This document shows positions 17,124-28,464 of a stretch of DNA of 32,737 bases, one piece after another. The DNA is taken from contig WELB01000128.1 in assembly GCA_009602725.1 (NCBI GenBank), forward strand, positions 3,590-36,326. The letters run 5' to 3'. The notes under the pieces were generated by a model. It saw nothing but the letters and a program-made list of their open reading frames with translations, had not been told where the DNA came from and searched no databases. Source of the DNA: Spirogloea muscicola (Eukaryota; Streptophyta; Zygnematophyceae; Spirogloeales; Spirogloeaceae). The position numbers and the translations under genes were made by a program. The first letter of the stretch is position 1. Each line of letters begins with the position of its first letter.

Positions 17124-20100
17124 ATGGCGTGGCTGCCCAAGGTGAGCCTGGGCAACCTGGGCGACCTGGCCGGCGCCGTCTCCAAGCTCTCCGAGTCCGT
17201 CAAGTCCCTCGAGAAGAACTTCGACTCCGCGCTCGGCTTCGACGCCGCCGCCGGCAATGCCGCCGCCACCTCCACCACTACCGCCGGCGGCGACGCCAGC
17301 CACGCCGCCCTGCCCGCTCCCCCCGGTGCGCCCGCCTTTGTGCTTTGGCCACTCGGGCCCTCCATCTCTCACCACACTCTCCATTGCCTGCAGCCTTGGC
17401 TCGCCTCGCCCCCCCCCCTCGCCACCCTCTCTCTCGCACTCCCTCTCTCCGACGCTGCGACACGGCCCTCCTCCTGCTTCCGCGTGCTGTCACCATCATT
17501 CCCTCTGTGCGCTTAACTGGCTCCCGAGCTTCTGCGGCCGCTCTCCCTCTTGCCTGCCCACAGGCCCGCCCGCCACCCCTTCGACGCCACCGCCGCCGCC
17601 GCCAGCACCGCAGTCACCGCAGCCGCCCCCAGCAGAGGCTCGCAAGAGCCCCCCGCCCGCGCTGCCGCCAGATGGGGATGCAGCCCCAGATGTCAAGGCC
17701 GACGGGTCGCCTGCGCCAGCGGCCGCAAACCTGCCCCAAGCGGCTGGCAGCGCCAGCGGGCTTCCGCCCATCCCGGCTGCATCGTCTAGGAGCGCTCGCC
17801 TAGGAGCCATCCGGCGGAAGGGCCTGGAGCAGGCTGCCGCTGGGCGGGTGCAGCAACCCCCTCGCGCCGCCGCTGCACAGCAGATGGAGGCCTCGACCAA
17901 TGGGCCCCTGCCATTGCCCTCCCAGGCTGCAGATGCGGACGGCTCTCTGGGCGATAGCAGGGCTGACGGGGAGACAGGCCAGTCCAGCGGAAAGAGCCCT
18001 GCTCAAAGCGGCGGTGCTGATGCCAAGGCTGCTGCCATGCTCATCAGCAGTCCACCTGCAGGCCCGCTGGTGGACTCTGCGCAGGCCATGGCCACCAGCA
18101 CTGACGCTGCTGCTCTTGAAGCTTCCTTGGCTCCCTCCACAGCATCCAACGGTCCGGCACTGAGGCCTCCAGCCGCCCTACAGGACATGCAGTCACCTGC
18201 AGAGGCATCGCCCTTGAGCATTGCAGATAAGGAAAAGGCAGGGCCACAACCGATATCCGAGGCCGACAGCAGCGCCGGGCACGAAGAGGTGGTGCAAGGG
18301 CTGCTGAATGGTCGAGCTGCCTCCCAGGCAGAGGCTGCTGTGGCGTTGCCAATCGAGGTTGAAGACACTGACCTGCTACCGGCTGAGAGCAAGCCAGATG
18401 TGCTGCCGGAAGGTGCTGCAGGCACATTGGACGCTGCCGATCACTTTGGCAGCAGGACCTTGGATGATGTACCTCGGAAGGTGGCCGGGTCAAAACCCCT
18501 CGAGGTGGACCTGGATGGCGAGGCCCCACAGAGTGGTCATCAGGAGGGACGTCGGGAGGAGCGGCCAGTCCAGATGCTGATGACGGAGCCTGATGTTGCC
18601 CAGCCTCCTGACAGCAATGGCGCGGGCCCCCAGGAGGACGCGCGTTGGGCGGAGGGCCGACCTGCTGTCCTGGGAGAGGTGGAGGACGAGAGCGGGGCGG
18701 TCAAGCTGGAGCAGCCCAGGCCGCCTCCTGAAGCACCCCTGCACTCGCCTCTTGCTGCCCAGGCAGAGCAGCAGCCTGAGGGCGCACCAGAACATACCGA
18801 TGTGGCTAAGCTACAAAAGGATCTGCATATGATGGAGGTGGCCGTGCAGGCCGCCGCCAAGCAGGCACAGGTGACGAGGCTGTCCTGCAGCATGACAGCA
18901 ATGCCAGGCTCCACCAGGCCTCCACCTTTCGATGCAACTGTCCTTTGTTCTCTTCCTTCTGTCGTGTTACAGTGAACTGCCGGCTGGTGGTGCTTGCGTA
19001 CTCGTAATCTGCCCTAATTTGGACTTGCACACACAGCTAGACCCAGGGCTTGGGGCTGTGGTGGAACTGCAAGTAAGGCAGCACTCGCTTCTCAAGAGCA
19101 GCTAGTCTATCAGATTTATAGATCCTCTACATGGTGATGTCCATGCAGACCAAAGCAAACGAGTTAGCAGAGTACATGGCCGCTTACGACGAGCTCAAGG
19201 CCAGTTCTGAGGAAGAGAAGGTGACTTGCAGCGTCCTGCTCATTGCCTCGTCAAACGTGGCTGGCTGCACACCCACTCAACAATGCAGGCGCCCATGCCT
19301 GCCACATTGCAGCAGCAGTTGTACGTGCTTTTCCTTATTGCTCTTGCCTTATATACAAGTTGCACTACTGGTGGCTGATTGCAGACCCAGATGAAGAGGG
19401 CAGCAAATGTGGAGCTGGAGGCCTTGCGCGAGGAGTTCCAGACCCGTGTTGGAGCAGCTGAGCGCAAGGTCCGCATAACGTGCTGGTGACGGTGAAACTG
19501 CAACAAGCAGCTGCGTTCTTGTGCTGGTCCATACGTGCACCCTCATGATCCTGCTCGAGCCTGTCATGGATCACCTGACTCGTTGCTGTGCTTCCCTGAC
19601 CGGCTGGCTGCGCGCGGGGCTGGACTTTTGCGCAGGTATATGCTTTGACCAGAGAGCGCGACATGCTGCGGCGCGAGCAGAGCCGCCGGACGGACACGTC
19701 GGCGCTGCTTAAACAGAAGGATGAGATGATCAAGCAGATCATGGAGGAAGGCGAGGAGCTTTCCCGCAAGCGTGGCGCGCAGGAGACAGCAATGAAGAAG
19801 CTGCGGGCGCAGATACGGGAGCTGGAGGAGGAGAAGGTGCGGCTGGCAGGGCGGCTGCAGGTGGAAGAGGCGCGGGTCGAGAGCAGCCGCAAGGACAAGG
19901 CAGCCACAGAGAAGGCGTTGAGCGACGCCGTGGAGCGTGGGCAGGCGGAGCTCGCTGCCCAGAAGGAATTCTACACGGCAGCACTCTCAGAGGCACGGGA
20001 TGCCCTGGCTAAGGCGGAGGCCAAGGCTGACAGCGAGCAGCGCGCCGGCTTGGACCGACGCCTACGCGAGGCCGCCGATCGTGAGCACCAGTTGCTGCTC

Positions 20101-22540
20101 TCCTTGGACGAGCTCCGCCAGGCCCTGTCCCGCAGTGAGGAGCAGGTCAGTGCCTGATCCATGGGAGAAGAGTGTTGCAGTAGTGCCGAGCATGTCAGGC
20201 TTGCAAGCCTACACCAATCAACCTGCTGCTGCTGTTGCCTCTCACTTGAGCAGGCAGCCTTTCGGGAGGACATGCTCAAGAGGGACCTTGAGGATCTGGA
20301 GAAGCGATGCCAGGTCAACATGCCCACTGCTACATGTGCACTGAATACTGCCTTCACTTCGGTGATGTCCTCGCTTTCAATCTGATATGCTGTCTCGGAT
20401 TACGCTCACAGCCATTCTTCACCTGTCTGCAGGCTGCAGAAGCCCGGCATGAGGAGCTTGTGGCAGGGATGCCAGATTCCACACGGCCTCTTTTGCGCCA
20501 GATTGAGGCCATGCAGGCACAAAAAACAGCCCAACATCTGAATCACCTTCTTGCTTAACATTCCAGGGCCTCCAGTTGTGCCTCATCGGCAGTGCCGTTT
20601 TGACTGAACAGAGCAGTCCTGGTTTGTCGTGGGCATTTGGCAGGAATCGACAAACATGCGCGTGGAGGCCTGGAAAGGCGTGGAGCGCGCCCTCAACACC
20701 CGCTTGCAGGTGCTGGTCACTGCTGGTTCAGAATTGAGATCCAGGTGTTGTGCTGGCAGTGCTGCCTGACATCAGCATCTCTGCCTGGCCGCGCAGGACG
20801 CGGAGGTCAAAGCAGCCAGCGCGCAGGAGAGAGAGCGAGCTGCCAACGAGCGACTCACGCAGGCGCTGTCGCGCCTGGCCGTCATGGAGGCACAGGTTTG
20901 AGCCAACGTGTCCTTGCTTGACCAGCAATCGGCATGGTGGGGTCCTTCTGTGGGGTGTCCTCTTGCTAGGCTTGGATCTGAAGGGTCGCACAATGCTGTT
21001 GTGGGGGTGGCAGTTGTCGTGCCTCCGAGCGGAGCACGCGCAGGTGGTGCGCTCGCTGGAGAAGGAGCGGGCGCGGGCTGCAGAGGGCAGGCAGGAGTAC
21101 TTGGCCGCTGCGGAGGCGGCTGCGACGCATGAGGGCCGCGCAGCGCAGTTGGAGCAGGAGCTGCGTGATGCTCGCTCCCGAGCGCGTCAGGAGCTGGCCA
21201 ACGAGCGAGCTCGCCGTGAAGCGCTCGAGCAGGTTGCTCAGTGGGAGGTCTGCCAGCCTCTGCGCAGATAGGAGTCCTCAAGCGATACGGGCTAGTAACG
21301 GAGACTGTTGCTTGTATGCAATGCAGGAGATTGAGCACGAGAGGGCAGCCCTGGCAGACTACGAGAAGCGCATTCGAAACGAGGGCAGACATGCTGCTGA
21401 AAAGGCTGTGGCCACAGCCCAGGCGGCTGTACAGGCGGAATCTGGTCAATGCTCCCCCCTGCATTGTCGACAAGCTATGACTTTGCCGTGTCAACGTCAC
21501 TTCTTCTGCGCGGAGTATGCTCAGCTCATGGCTGGTCTACGCTGGGCAGGTGCTGCAAAGCTGCTGCGGAGGCTGTCAAGCGGAAGCATGACCAGTGTCG
21601 AAGAGAACTCAATATTGCACCAGTCCCTCGGTGGAGCGCCAGACAGCCTCTCCCCATCCCCGTCATTCTCGGGCCTCGGCGTGCGAGCCGCCACACAGGC
21701 GCAGCTGGACATGCTGCTGCGGCAGAAGGAGGGCGAGCTTGCCTCCTACAGCTCTCGCATTGTCAGTCACGCTGCCACCCACCTCCTGGACTTGTCATCA
21801 GATGCCTCGGGCTGTGGGCAATGCCAAAACTTCTGACTGCCTCGACATTGTCTTTGTCCAGGCCGCGTTGGAGTCGACTCGAGACTCGCTGGCTGAGGAG
21901 CTCGTCAACTCTACAACCCTGGTCAACCTCATCCTCTAATCCTGTGCTCTACTCCGTCAGCCTCGCTTGTGATGAGCTGGCCCAGCTGGCCCACCATTTT
22001 GCTGATGACGGCGTTATGCTCCACTGCCTTGCCTCCTGCCTTGCCCTGCAGACTGAAAGCTTACGTGCGGAGGTCGCATCCCTCCCTGGCCTGCGAGCGG
22101 AGCTGGAAGCTCTCCGGCGGCGGCACTCGTCGGCTCTGGAGCTCATGGGAGAGCGTGATGAGCAGGTCCGATTCTCCCCGGTGACTTGTTAGACTGGTGA
22201 TGAGAAGCTCTGCATGGAGTCATTGTGTCTTGCATGGGATATGGTTGAACCCCTGCCCTCAGTATGCCAGATGCTCATGAGGATGGCGCTGCCAATTCAT
22301 TGTGTGTTTGGTTAGGTGGAGGAGCTGCGAGCAGACCTCCATGATGTGAAGCAGATGTACCGGGAGCAGATTGACATGCTTGTCTCACAGGTGCATACCC
22401 CGACTTTGCTTTGGTCGCTGTCTGGATGGTGAATCGTAGACCTACCAGTGGCAGCAGAAGAAGAAGCCTGGCCTTTACTGAGCAGCGACTCCATTGTTGT
22501 GCAGATTGAGCGCTTGAGCTCAATTGCAGGGAACAAGTGA
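17124..22540 (+). CDS. GC5: Golgin candidate 5 / TMF-family Golgi coiled-coil protein
   Basis: Sixteen exons keep phase to give 1,105 aa: 17124-17325, 17564-18870, 19149-19220, 19385-19468, 19636-20145, 20254-20313, 20433-20516, 20644-20709, 20797-20895, 21014-21232, 21327-21444, 21550-21761, 21862-21921, 22052-22165, 22316-22390, 22505-22540 (TGA). The start MAWLPKVSLGNLGDLAGAV and the KNFDSALGFD block match plant GC5. Exon 2 encodes a long acidic, Ala/Pro-rich disordered region. Exons 3 onward form coiled coil with family blocks LTRERDMLRREQ, KKLRAQIRELEEEK, STRPLLRQIEAMQ, RQKEGELASYSSR and ALELMGERDEQ. Family members tether vesicles at the Golgi through Rab binding; that role is inferred. 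Most introns are phase 0. The intron at 20517 has a GC donor. The start lies about 120 bp from a LINE remnant. Confidence 0.9.
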
Positions 22541-23198
22541 GAACTGTGAGCTACAGTACGAGCTCCTCAATCATCACCCTCCACCCTACCCAGCTTTTGA
22601 CACACAAGCCTTTGCATCCAGGTGACAGTGTCTCTCCCCACATTTGCCTTCTCAATTCCTCTGTTGCAGGCAGAGCACTGCGCAACCTGCTCGCTTGTGC
22701 ACCAGCGTGGGACACTGATCATTGCACAAGGATACCTGCACCTGCCAGCCCACATGCTCAGAAAGCAAGCGTGGGTGGCCACACATGCCCTCCTCCCGCA
22801 AGATTGGGAAAGGAGCGGCCCTTTTGGTGCACAGGAAGAGTATGCTACCAATGTAGCTGCTAGTAGGTGTTGACATGCTGACAGGCTGATAGGAAGGCCG
22901 AGCTGACGCTTTGGCGGTCAAAGAACATGAGTTGCGTCTGAGGCACTGGCTGCGTTTGGCACCATGGCCAGGCTGGCAACGGCCGTGGGGCCGTTCTGAA
23001 TGTCTGCCTATCCACGAAATGGTGCTCAAAGTGGCCCAGCGGCTTGGCGCGACAAGTTGTAGTGCGTAAGCCTGTATGAGCTTGAAATTTCTTGCCAGGA
23101 AAAGTGCCGCCCTCCGTGAGGGCTGCAGTCTGCAGGCTGCAGGCTGCAGTAAGAGCCTGTTGAGTTTCCTGTGGGGCTCCTGTGTGTGCTGGGGACCT
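22541..23198. other. Convergent intergenic region, 658 bp
   Basis: Holds the two 3' ends of the golgin and coiled-coil genes. No TGTAA is seen on either strand here, unlike the other three genes. No ORF or repeat is recognised. Confidence 0.5.
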
Positions 23199-25572
23199 TC
23201 AGCAGGAGACACAGTGGTCTATAATCCGCTGCCGCACCTCCCGCACCAAAGCTGGCAGTTGCCTGCAAAGCGGCACTCATTCATTAGAATCGACCGGGCC
23301 TGGCAGAGGACTCTGCCCATGGACACCCAGAAGCACTGAAGATCCAGGGGGACCAGAACGAGGAGGGCAGCAGGTCAGGAAACTCTGAACTATTCTGCCG
23401 CACTAAGTGGTACATTGGTCAGTGCAAGGGCAGTGGGCAGGAGAGCACCGCGGGCCGCAAGCCCTTTGCACGAGGTCATCAATGGGCACACTCATGGGCG
23501 TCAGCTGCATCATCAATTGATGGCACATGTAAGGCGTCAGTCATCGGCTCTGCACGGACTGCTGAGAACAGCCTGGGCTAGCAGCAGCTGGACTCTGCTG
23601 CCTGTGCCTCATTGAGCTCCTGAGAGGAAGCCAGCAGCAGAGCAACACTTACTCGGGCTGTTGTGACGGTGCCTCTGTCGTGATCCAGATCAATGTGCAG
23701 GGCATGTTCGCCTGCTTTGGTCTTGAGCCTCAGCTGCAGCCCATTATCACCGGCACTCACGACTGAGAAGCCGCTGAGCAGCTCCAGCAGCAACACCAGG
23801 GCCTGCCACCTGAGCCACAGGCAGGTGCAGCTTGCCATCAAGGGAGCCCACCACAGTCAGCAGCCTGCCTTGTCATGCTGCCAGAGAAGACAGGCACCCT
23901 AGCCTGCGCCGGGCTTGTACCAGTCGGCGGTGGCCAGCGCTGAGGACTGCGTTGCATCGTTCTGCTTGGCCAGGCGCTCCAGCTCCGCCGTGACGGCATC
24001 CTCACGCCGCTGCAGCTCCTGCCTCTGCGCTCCTCCACGACACGCATGCCTGAGCATCCCCCTCCCTCGCAGAAGCAGAGCCAGCACCAGGAGCTGGCCG
24101 GTCGCTCACAGGTGGTGACCAGGATGCTTTCACAAGCGCACCTGGGCCGTCAGCATTTTGAGGGCCTCCTGCTTGCTCTGGAGCTGCCGCTCGATCTGAC
24201 CCTCCTCAGCTTCGAGCACTCTTGCCACCTGCTCCTGCATGGCAAGTGGCAGCTGGGCTGCATGAGCCCGGCCCTCACGACAGCATTGCCATCTGGCCCG
24301 AGCGCAGCTGACAGACGGGCGACGAAAGGTACGCGCCTGCTGACAGAGGGCCTCCTCAAGTGGTTGAGCTGAGCCCTGGTGCTGCTGCTCCAGCTCAGCA
24401 ATCTGTCAGCCCAAGGAGGAGCGGCCAAGAGCCCATGCTCAGGGTCGTGGATCGAGTGGACTGCTGCAAGCCCTCACAGCCGAGCAAGTGACCACTGCTG
24501 CCTTCTCGGCCAGAGCAAAGAGAGCCATCCCACCGCGTCCTCGTCAATGTCCATCAGACCCTGCTGTGCTAAAGTCAGATACAGCATGGAGCAAGGGATG
24601 GTGACCGCCTGCTAGCAGCGAGTGGCACGCCTGTTGGCAGGTAAGGACAAAAACGCCAGACTTGTCGCGGATTGTGCAGGCACCTGCTCCAGGCAGGCAT
24701 CCAGCTTCTGGCGAGCGGCCTTCCACTGCGTCGTCAACTCCTGGGAGCCTGCAGCCGGCAGGCGTGTAGCCGGCGGGGGTGCACGAGGGATCAGGGTGTG
24801 AGCAAGCAGCCAGGGCCGCCAGCCGGGCAGGAGAGGAGCGCCTGGCTGTGTGCGGCACGCACCTGCAGCGAGGCCATCGCAGAGCTGGCGCATGCTGTCG
24901 CGCAGGGCCGCGTTGCTTGTCCTAGCCTCGCGCAGGCCCGCCTCGTCGTCCTCCACGCACCGTTCTGCAAACACGCAGCCCCTGGCAGCCGCGGCGTCGG
25001 CATGGCATGCGGGTGCGGTCTCGACGGCCACGGCGCGGGGGCCGACCCTCACCGAGCGCGTCCAGGTGGTCGTCAGCGGGGCCGGCGCCGTTCGCAACCA
25101 TGCGGTGGGCAAAGTGCTGGCGGGCGTCCAGCTCCGCCAGGCGCCGCGTGAGGCCCGCCAGCTGGGCCTGGAGGTCGGCCAGGCAGGCGGGGCCGGCGGC
25201 GGGCGGCGCCGGTGCGTGGCCTCCGCTACTGCCGCGCTGCAGGGCCTGCAGGCGCGCGGGTGCGCCGTGGAGCTCTGCCAGGGCCCTGGCCACGCGCGCG
25301 CGGTGAGCTGCCGGGTGAGCTGCTGATAAGGGAAGAGCAGCTGTAGAAGCCTGGCAGGTGCATACAAAGGTATTCACGAGTACATGGCGGAGCCACAGCA
25401 GGCCAGGCAGGCAGGACGGCCTCGGTAACCCCCGTGTNCGAGCGGCGGCGGCGGCGGCGGCGGCATGGCGGCGGCGCGGCGCGGAGTTTGAACGGCGGGC
25501 CAACGGGCCGGCCCGGCCGGGAGGCGGGCCAAGGGGCTCTCCTTCTTCGTCTAAAGGCGGCGCTTCGGACAT
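23199..25572 (-). CDS. Coiled-coil protein with a C-terminal RWD-like segment (possible kinetochore protein)
   Basis: Eleven exons on the minus strand keep phase to give 388 aa: 25572-25440, 25322-25053, 24964-24863, 24748-24684, 24563-24534, 24402-24333, 24257-24142, 24024-23921, 23809-23653, 23504-23449, 23262-23199 (TGA). The N-terminus (MSEAPPLDEEGEPLGPPPGR) is short and disordered with an Ala run. Residues ~60-275 are mostly coiled coil. The last ~110 residues read helix (WWQALVLLLELLSG), four strands (FSVVS; GLQLRLKT; HALHIDLD; TVTTARL), then two helices (IDDLVQRA; LPALVREVRQRIID). That order matches the RWD fold of Spc24/25, KNL1 and CENP-O/P, but no family is recognised from sequence. 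The exon 1 donor includes the N at 25438 and is GT only if the minus-strand base is T. Confidence 0.6.
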
Positions 25573-25611
25573 GGTCCACTCGCTTCCGGGCTGGCTGTAC
25601 ACTGCCCTCCC

Positions 25612-25690
25612 TCTTTGCATAGCTTCCCTCTGCATCACCTGTGTGTCCTGCAGTGTTTTGTAGTGTAGTCCTTTTCCCGGCTCCTCTTTC
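25612..25690 (-). repeat. Dispersed repeat R1, copy 2
   Basis: Reverse complement of 8964-9030. It sits about 40 bases upstream of the coiled-coil gene's ATG, within its likely 5'-UTR or promoter. Confidence 0.7.
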
Positions 25691-25890
25691 TTGTCCATTC
25701 TGTTTTGGGCTGGCTTTGCCAGCCCCTCCTCTCTGGGCGCGCACTTCTTTGCTGGCCTCTCACAGCCATTGCCGTAGATGTGAAGAGCAATTTCCTTTGA
25801 GAGAGCCACTTTCTCAACACTCCTCCGAGCTAGGGGGCGGTGAGGCCGTGAAAGAAGCCCAGCCCAGAATGAGTGAACCAGGTCCAAAGG
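25690..25890. repeat. Hairpin modules
   Basis: A plus-orientation TTGTCCATTC/GGGCTGGCTTTGCCAGCCC module lies at 25692-25750, followed by diverged copies in both directions. No coding sequence is seen. Confidence 0.6.
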
Positions 25891-26290
25891 AGGAAGAAGA
25901 AGAAAGTCTCTTCCAGCAGAGGGCGATGGCTGTGAGTGGCCAGCCCAGAAATAAGAATGAACAAACTTCGAATGGGCCAGAAAAGAAGGTCCAAAGGGCC
26001 GACAGGCGCCAAAGGCACACAGCTATGCAAGAGACTTACAGCTAATGGGAGCTTAGTAACCCGAGTCAGCAGCCGCAAGCCGGAGTAGTTTGCAGCTGGA
26101 ACTTGTAGTGCCCCATTTCCTGCTGCAAAATCTCCAACTTGCGGCCCCGCTGACCCGGGGTTACTAAGCTCCCATTCGCTGTGGTCTCTTGCATAGCTGT
26201 GTGATGATGGTGCCTTGCGGCCCTTTGAGCCTTGTCCATCCATTATGGGCTGGCTTTCCACAGCCCTTTCGGAGAGCCCCTTCCCTATAT
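25890..26290. repeat. Head-to-head inverted family E LINE ends
   Basis: Roughly 25890-26085 (minus) and 26130-26290 (plus) are inverted copies of a third type of 3' end: the CTCGGGTTACTAAGCTCCCA tail, then CTCTTGCATAGCTGTG and a GGGCTGGC hairpin. The best-matching stretch is about 85 bases per arm (26000-26085 against 26130-26225), separated by about 45 bases. Confidence 0.7.
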
Positions 26291-26620
26291 AAAAGATAGA
26301 GAGAGAGAAGAGAAGAGAAGAAGTCCAATATCTTTTGCCTGAACCTCAATACTGGCTGGATTTGGCCACTCTTTCATCTCATGTGCACCGCGCACCTCCA
26401 TGTCTACTCTTTCTGGGCTGGCTTTTCATAGCCCTCGCCCCTTCCTTCAGAAGAGCGTGCTTCTTCTGTCCTACGTGCCACAAGAATTTTCTGGGCTGGA
26501 TAATCTCAGCAATTGCCCATTGTCCATTCTTTTTTTGGGCTGGCTTTGCTAGCCCCCTTCTCTCAGGGCGAGCACTTTCTTCTACTGGAAGAGTCTTCCT
26601 TACTTCTGCCAGCGTTCCTA
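26290..26620. repeat. Hairpin modules and GA-rich microsatellite
   Basis: Contains an impure GA run (26297-26322) and hairpin modules at 26415-26434, 26500-26520 and 26520-26580. No gene is seen. Confidence 0.5.
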
Positions 26621-26860
26621 GGCTCACGCAGTGCACTTGGGGCAGGCCGCGCTTTGGTCGCTTCTTCTGGATCTCGTCGGAGTGCCTCCTTTCTAGCTGC
26701 AAGTCACTCCGACTTGCGGCTGCTAACTCGGGGTTACTAAGCTCCAATTCGCTGTGGTCTCTTTGCATAGCTGTGATATTTGGTGCCTTGCGGCCCTTTG
26801 AACCTTATCCATCTACTATGGGCTGTCTTTTCACAGCCCTTTTGGAGAGCCCCTTTCCCT
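26620..26860 (+). mobile_element. Family E REL-LINE, C-terminus and 3' end, copy 1
   Basis: Encodes GRALVASSGSRRSASFLAAS, then HSDLRLLTRGY and TAA (near 26738). The UTR includes the GGGCTGTCTTTTCACAGCCC hairpin (26820-26839) and ends near GGAGAGCCCCTTTCCC. Confidence 0.65.
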
Positions 26861-27029
26861 AGATATGGAGAGAGAGGAGAAGAGAAGAAGTCCAGTACTT
26901 TTTGCCACTCTTCAAACTCGCGTGCACCTCGCGTTTTTCTTCTGTTCTACGTGCCACTGGGCTGGATAATCTCAGCCATCGCCCTCCACTGGAAGAGTAT
27001 TCCTTCTTAATTCTTCCAACATTTCCAGG

Positions 27030-27260
27030 CTCATGCAGTGCACTGGGGGCAGGCCGCGCTTTGGTCGCTACTTCTGAATTTCGTTGGGGTGCCTCCTTTC
27101 CAGCTGCAAGTTACTCCGACTTGCAGCTGCTCACTCGGGGTCACTTAGCTCCCATTCGCTGAAGTCTCTTGCACGGCTGTGTGATTTTGGCGCCTTGCGG
27201 CCCTTAGACCGTGTCCATTCTTTCTGGGCTGGACTTTCACAGCAAGTACCATGTAGGGTA
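27030..27260 (+). mobile_element. Family E REL-LINE, C-terminus and 3' end, copy 2
   Basis: Encodes GRALVATSEFRWGASFPAAS, then YSDLQLLTRGH, in the same position as copy 1; the codon after it is TTA... rather than a clean stop. Followed by the same UTR pattern and a GGGCTGGACTTTCACAGC hairpin near 27227. Confidence 0.6.
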
Positions 27261-27284
27261 GTTAGTATGACTTGGTAAGCTCAG

Positions 27285-27420
27285 AAAGCAGCCGCGAGTC
27301 AGAAAGACAAGCCGCCGGACCGCAGTCTCATGGACAAAAGCCAGAGGCTGCAGCGAGAGCACGGCCAGCTGGCAGATGCAAGGCATGGGCCATGGAACGC
27401 TGGAGGGATATGGCCATTGC
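27285..27420 (-). mobile_element. Degraded family B C-terminal fragment
   Basis: Minus-strand sequence near 27340-27400 corresponds to the CATGCCTTGCATCTGC and GCTCTCGCTGCAGCCTCTGG stretches of family B. The frame is not preserved. Confidence 0.45.
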
Positions 27421-28030
27421 TGTCAACGTGGAAGTGCTGTTTACTTCATATGGATAGGCGCATGCGGCACACTTTTTGCTAGCGAATCAGCGAATTGAAG
27501 TCGGCCTGCTCGCCCCGCCTGCGGGACCCAGTGCAGAAGTAACCAGAGGTTACCAAGTGATTCTCCTAAATGGTACTTGCTTACTTATGGTTTCATTGCT
27601 TCTCGGACCTTGTCAATTCTTCTCGGACTGGCTTTTCTCAGTCCTCGTCCCCTCGTCCCCGTTTTCCAGTCCCTACCCTCTGTGGGCGAGCAATTCCATT
27701 TTGGACGAAAAGAAGTGAGTTCTTATTCCTTTTGGGCTGACTTCTCTCAGCTCATTGCCTTCACATCTGAAGAGCTGTTTCTCCAACTGTTTCTCCTAAG
27801 TAAAGAGAAGAAAATAAAGGAGCCACTTTCACACTTTGAGCTGGCCTTAGCCAGCCCCGAAAAACGCTTGTCAGAACGTGGTGTAGGATGGACCACTCTG
27901 TAGCTACGAGTCAGGAGCCTCAAATCCTCAGCCCCTACCTTCGATGGGAGAGCCACTTCTGTGGCTCTTCGATAAAGAAGTGGCTCTCATATTGAAGGAG
28001 GGAGACTCTTCCAGCAGAGGAAGAGCTCAC
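27420..28030. repeat. Hairpin modules with paired arm changes
   Basis: Includes hairpins at 27625-27644 (GGACTG...CAGTCC) and 27734-27753 (GGGCTGA...TCAGCTC), a GAGCTGGCCTTAGCCAGC copy near 27838, and modules with GTGGCTCTTC and CTCTTCCAGCAGAGG up to about 28022. No gene is seen. Confidence 0.6.
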
Positions 28031-28238
28031 ATTCTTCTCTCGCTCTCTCTCATCTCACGCCCGCGCAGCCCCTGGTGCCACCGCCGCCAGCGGTCCCTTC
28101 CCCAGCACATGACGCTGACGCCGCCCGCCCTGCTGCCGACGCTGACGCCGCGCCCCACCCCCTTTGCCCCCCCCCCTCCCTCCCNTCCTCCCTCCCGACG
28201 CCCCTCCCGGACTGCGCAACGGCCCCGCCCTCGCCGCC

Positions 28239-28426
28239 ATGGCCGCCGCCGCCCTGCCCCCCGGCGACGAGGCCTTCGAGCGCGACCCCCTCTTCCGGCG
28301 CCTCAAGGCCAAGAGCGAGAACAAGGTCCCGCCGCTCTCTCGACATCAGCAGCCGCAGCCTTCCTCTCGTTGCGTCTTCGCCCCGCCGCCCCGCCTGCTG
28401 CCTGCCGCAGGCCCCCGGATCTGACG

Positions 28427-28464
<38 letters not shown>

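Noticed and set aside
17496-18914. Long minus-strand open frames opposite golgin exon 2
   Set aside because: They are GC-rich antisense shadows with low-complexity Ala/Ser/Gly content, no splice logic and no recognisable domain.
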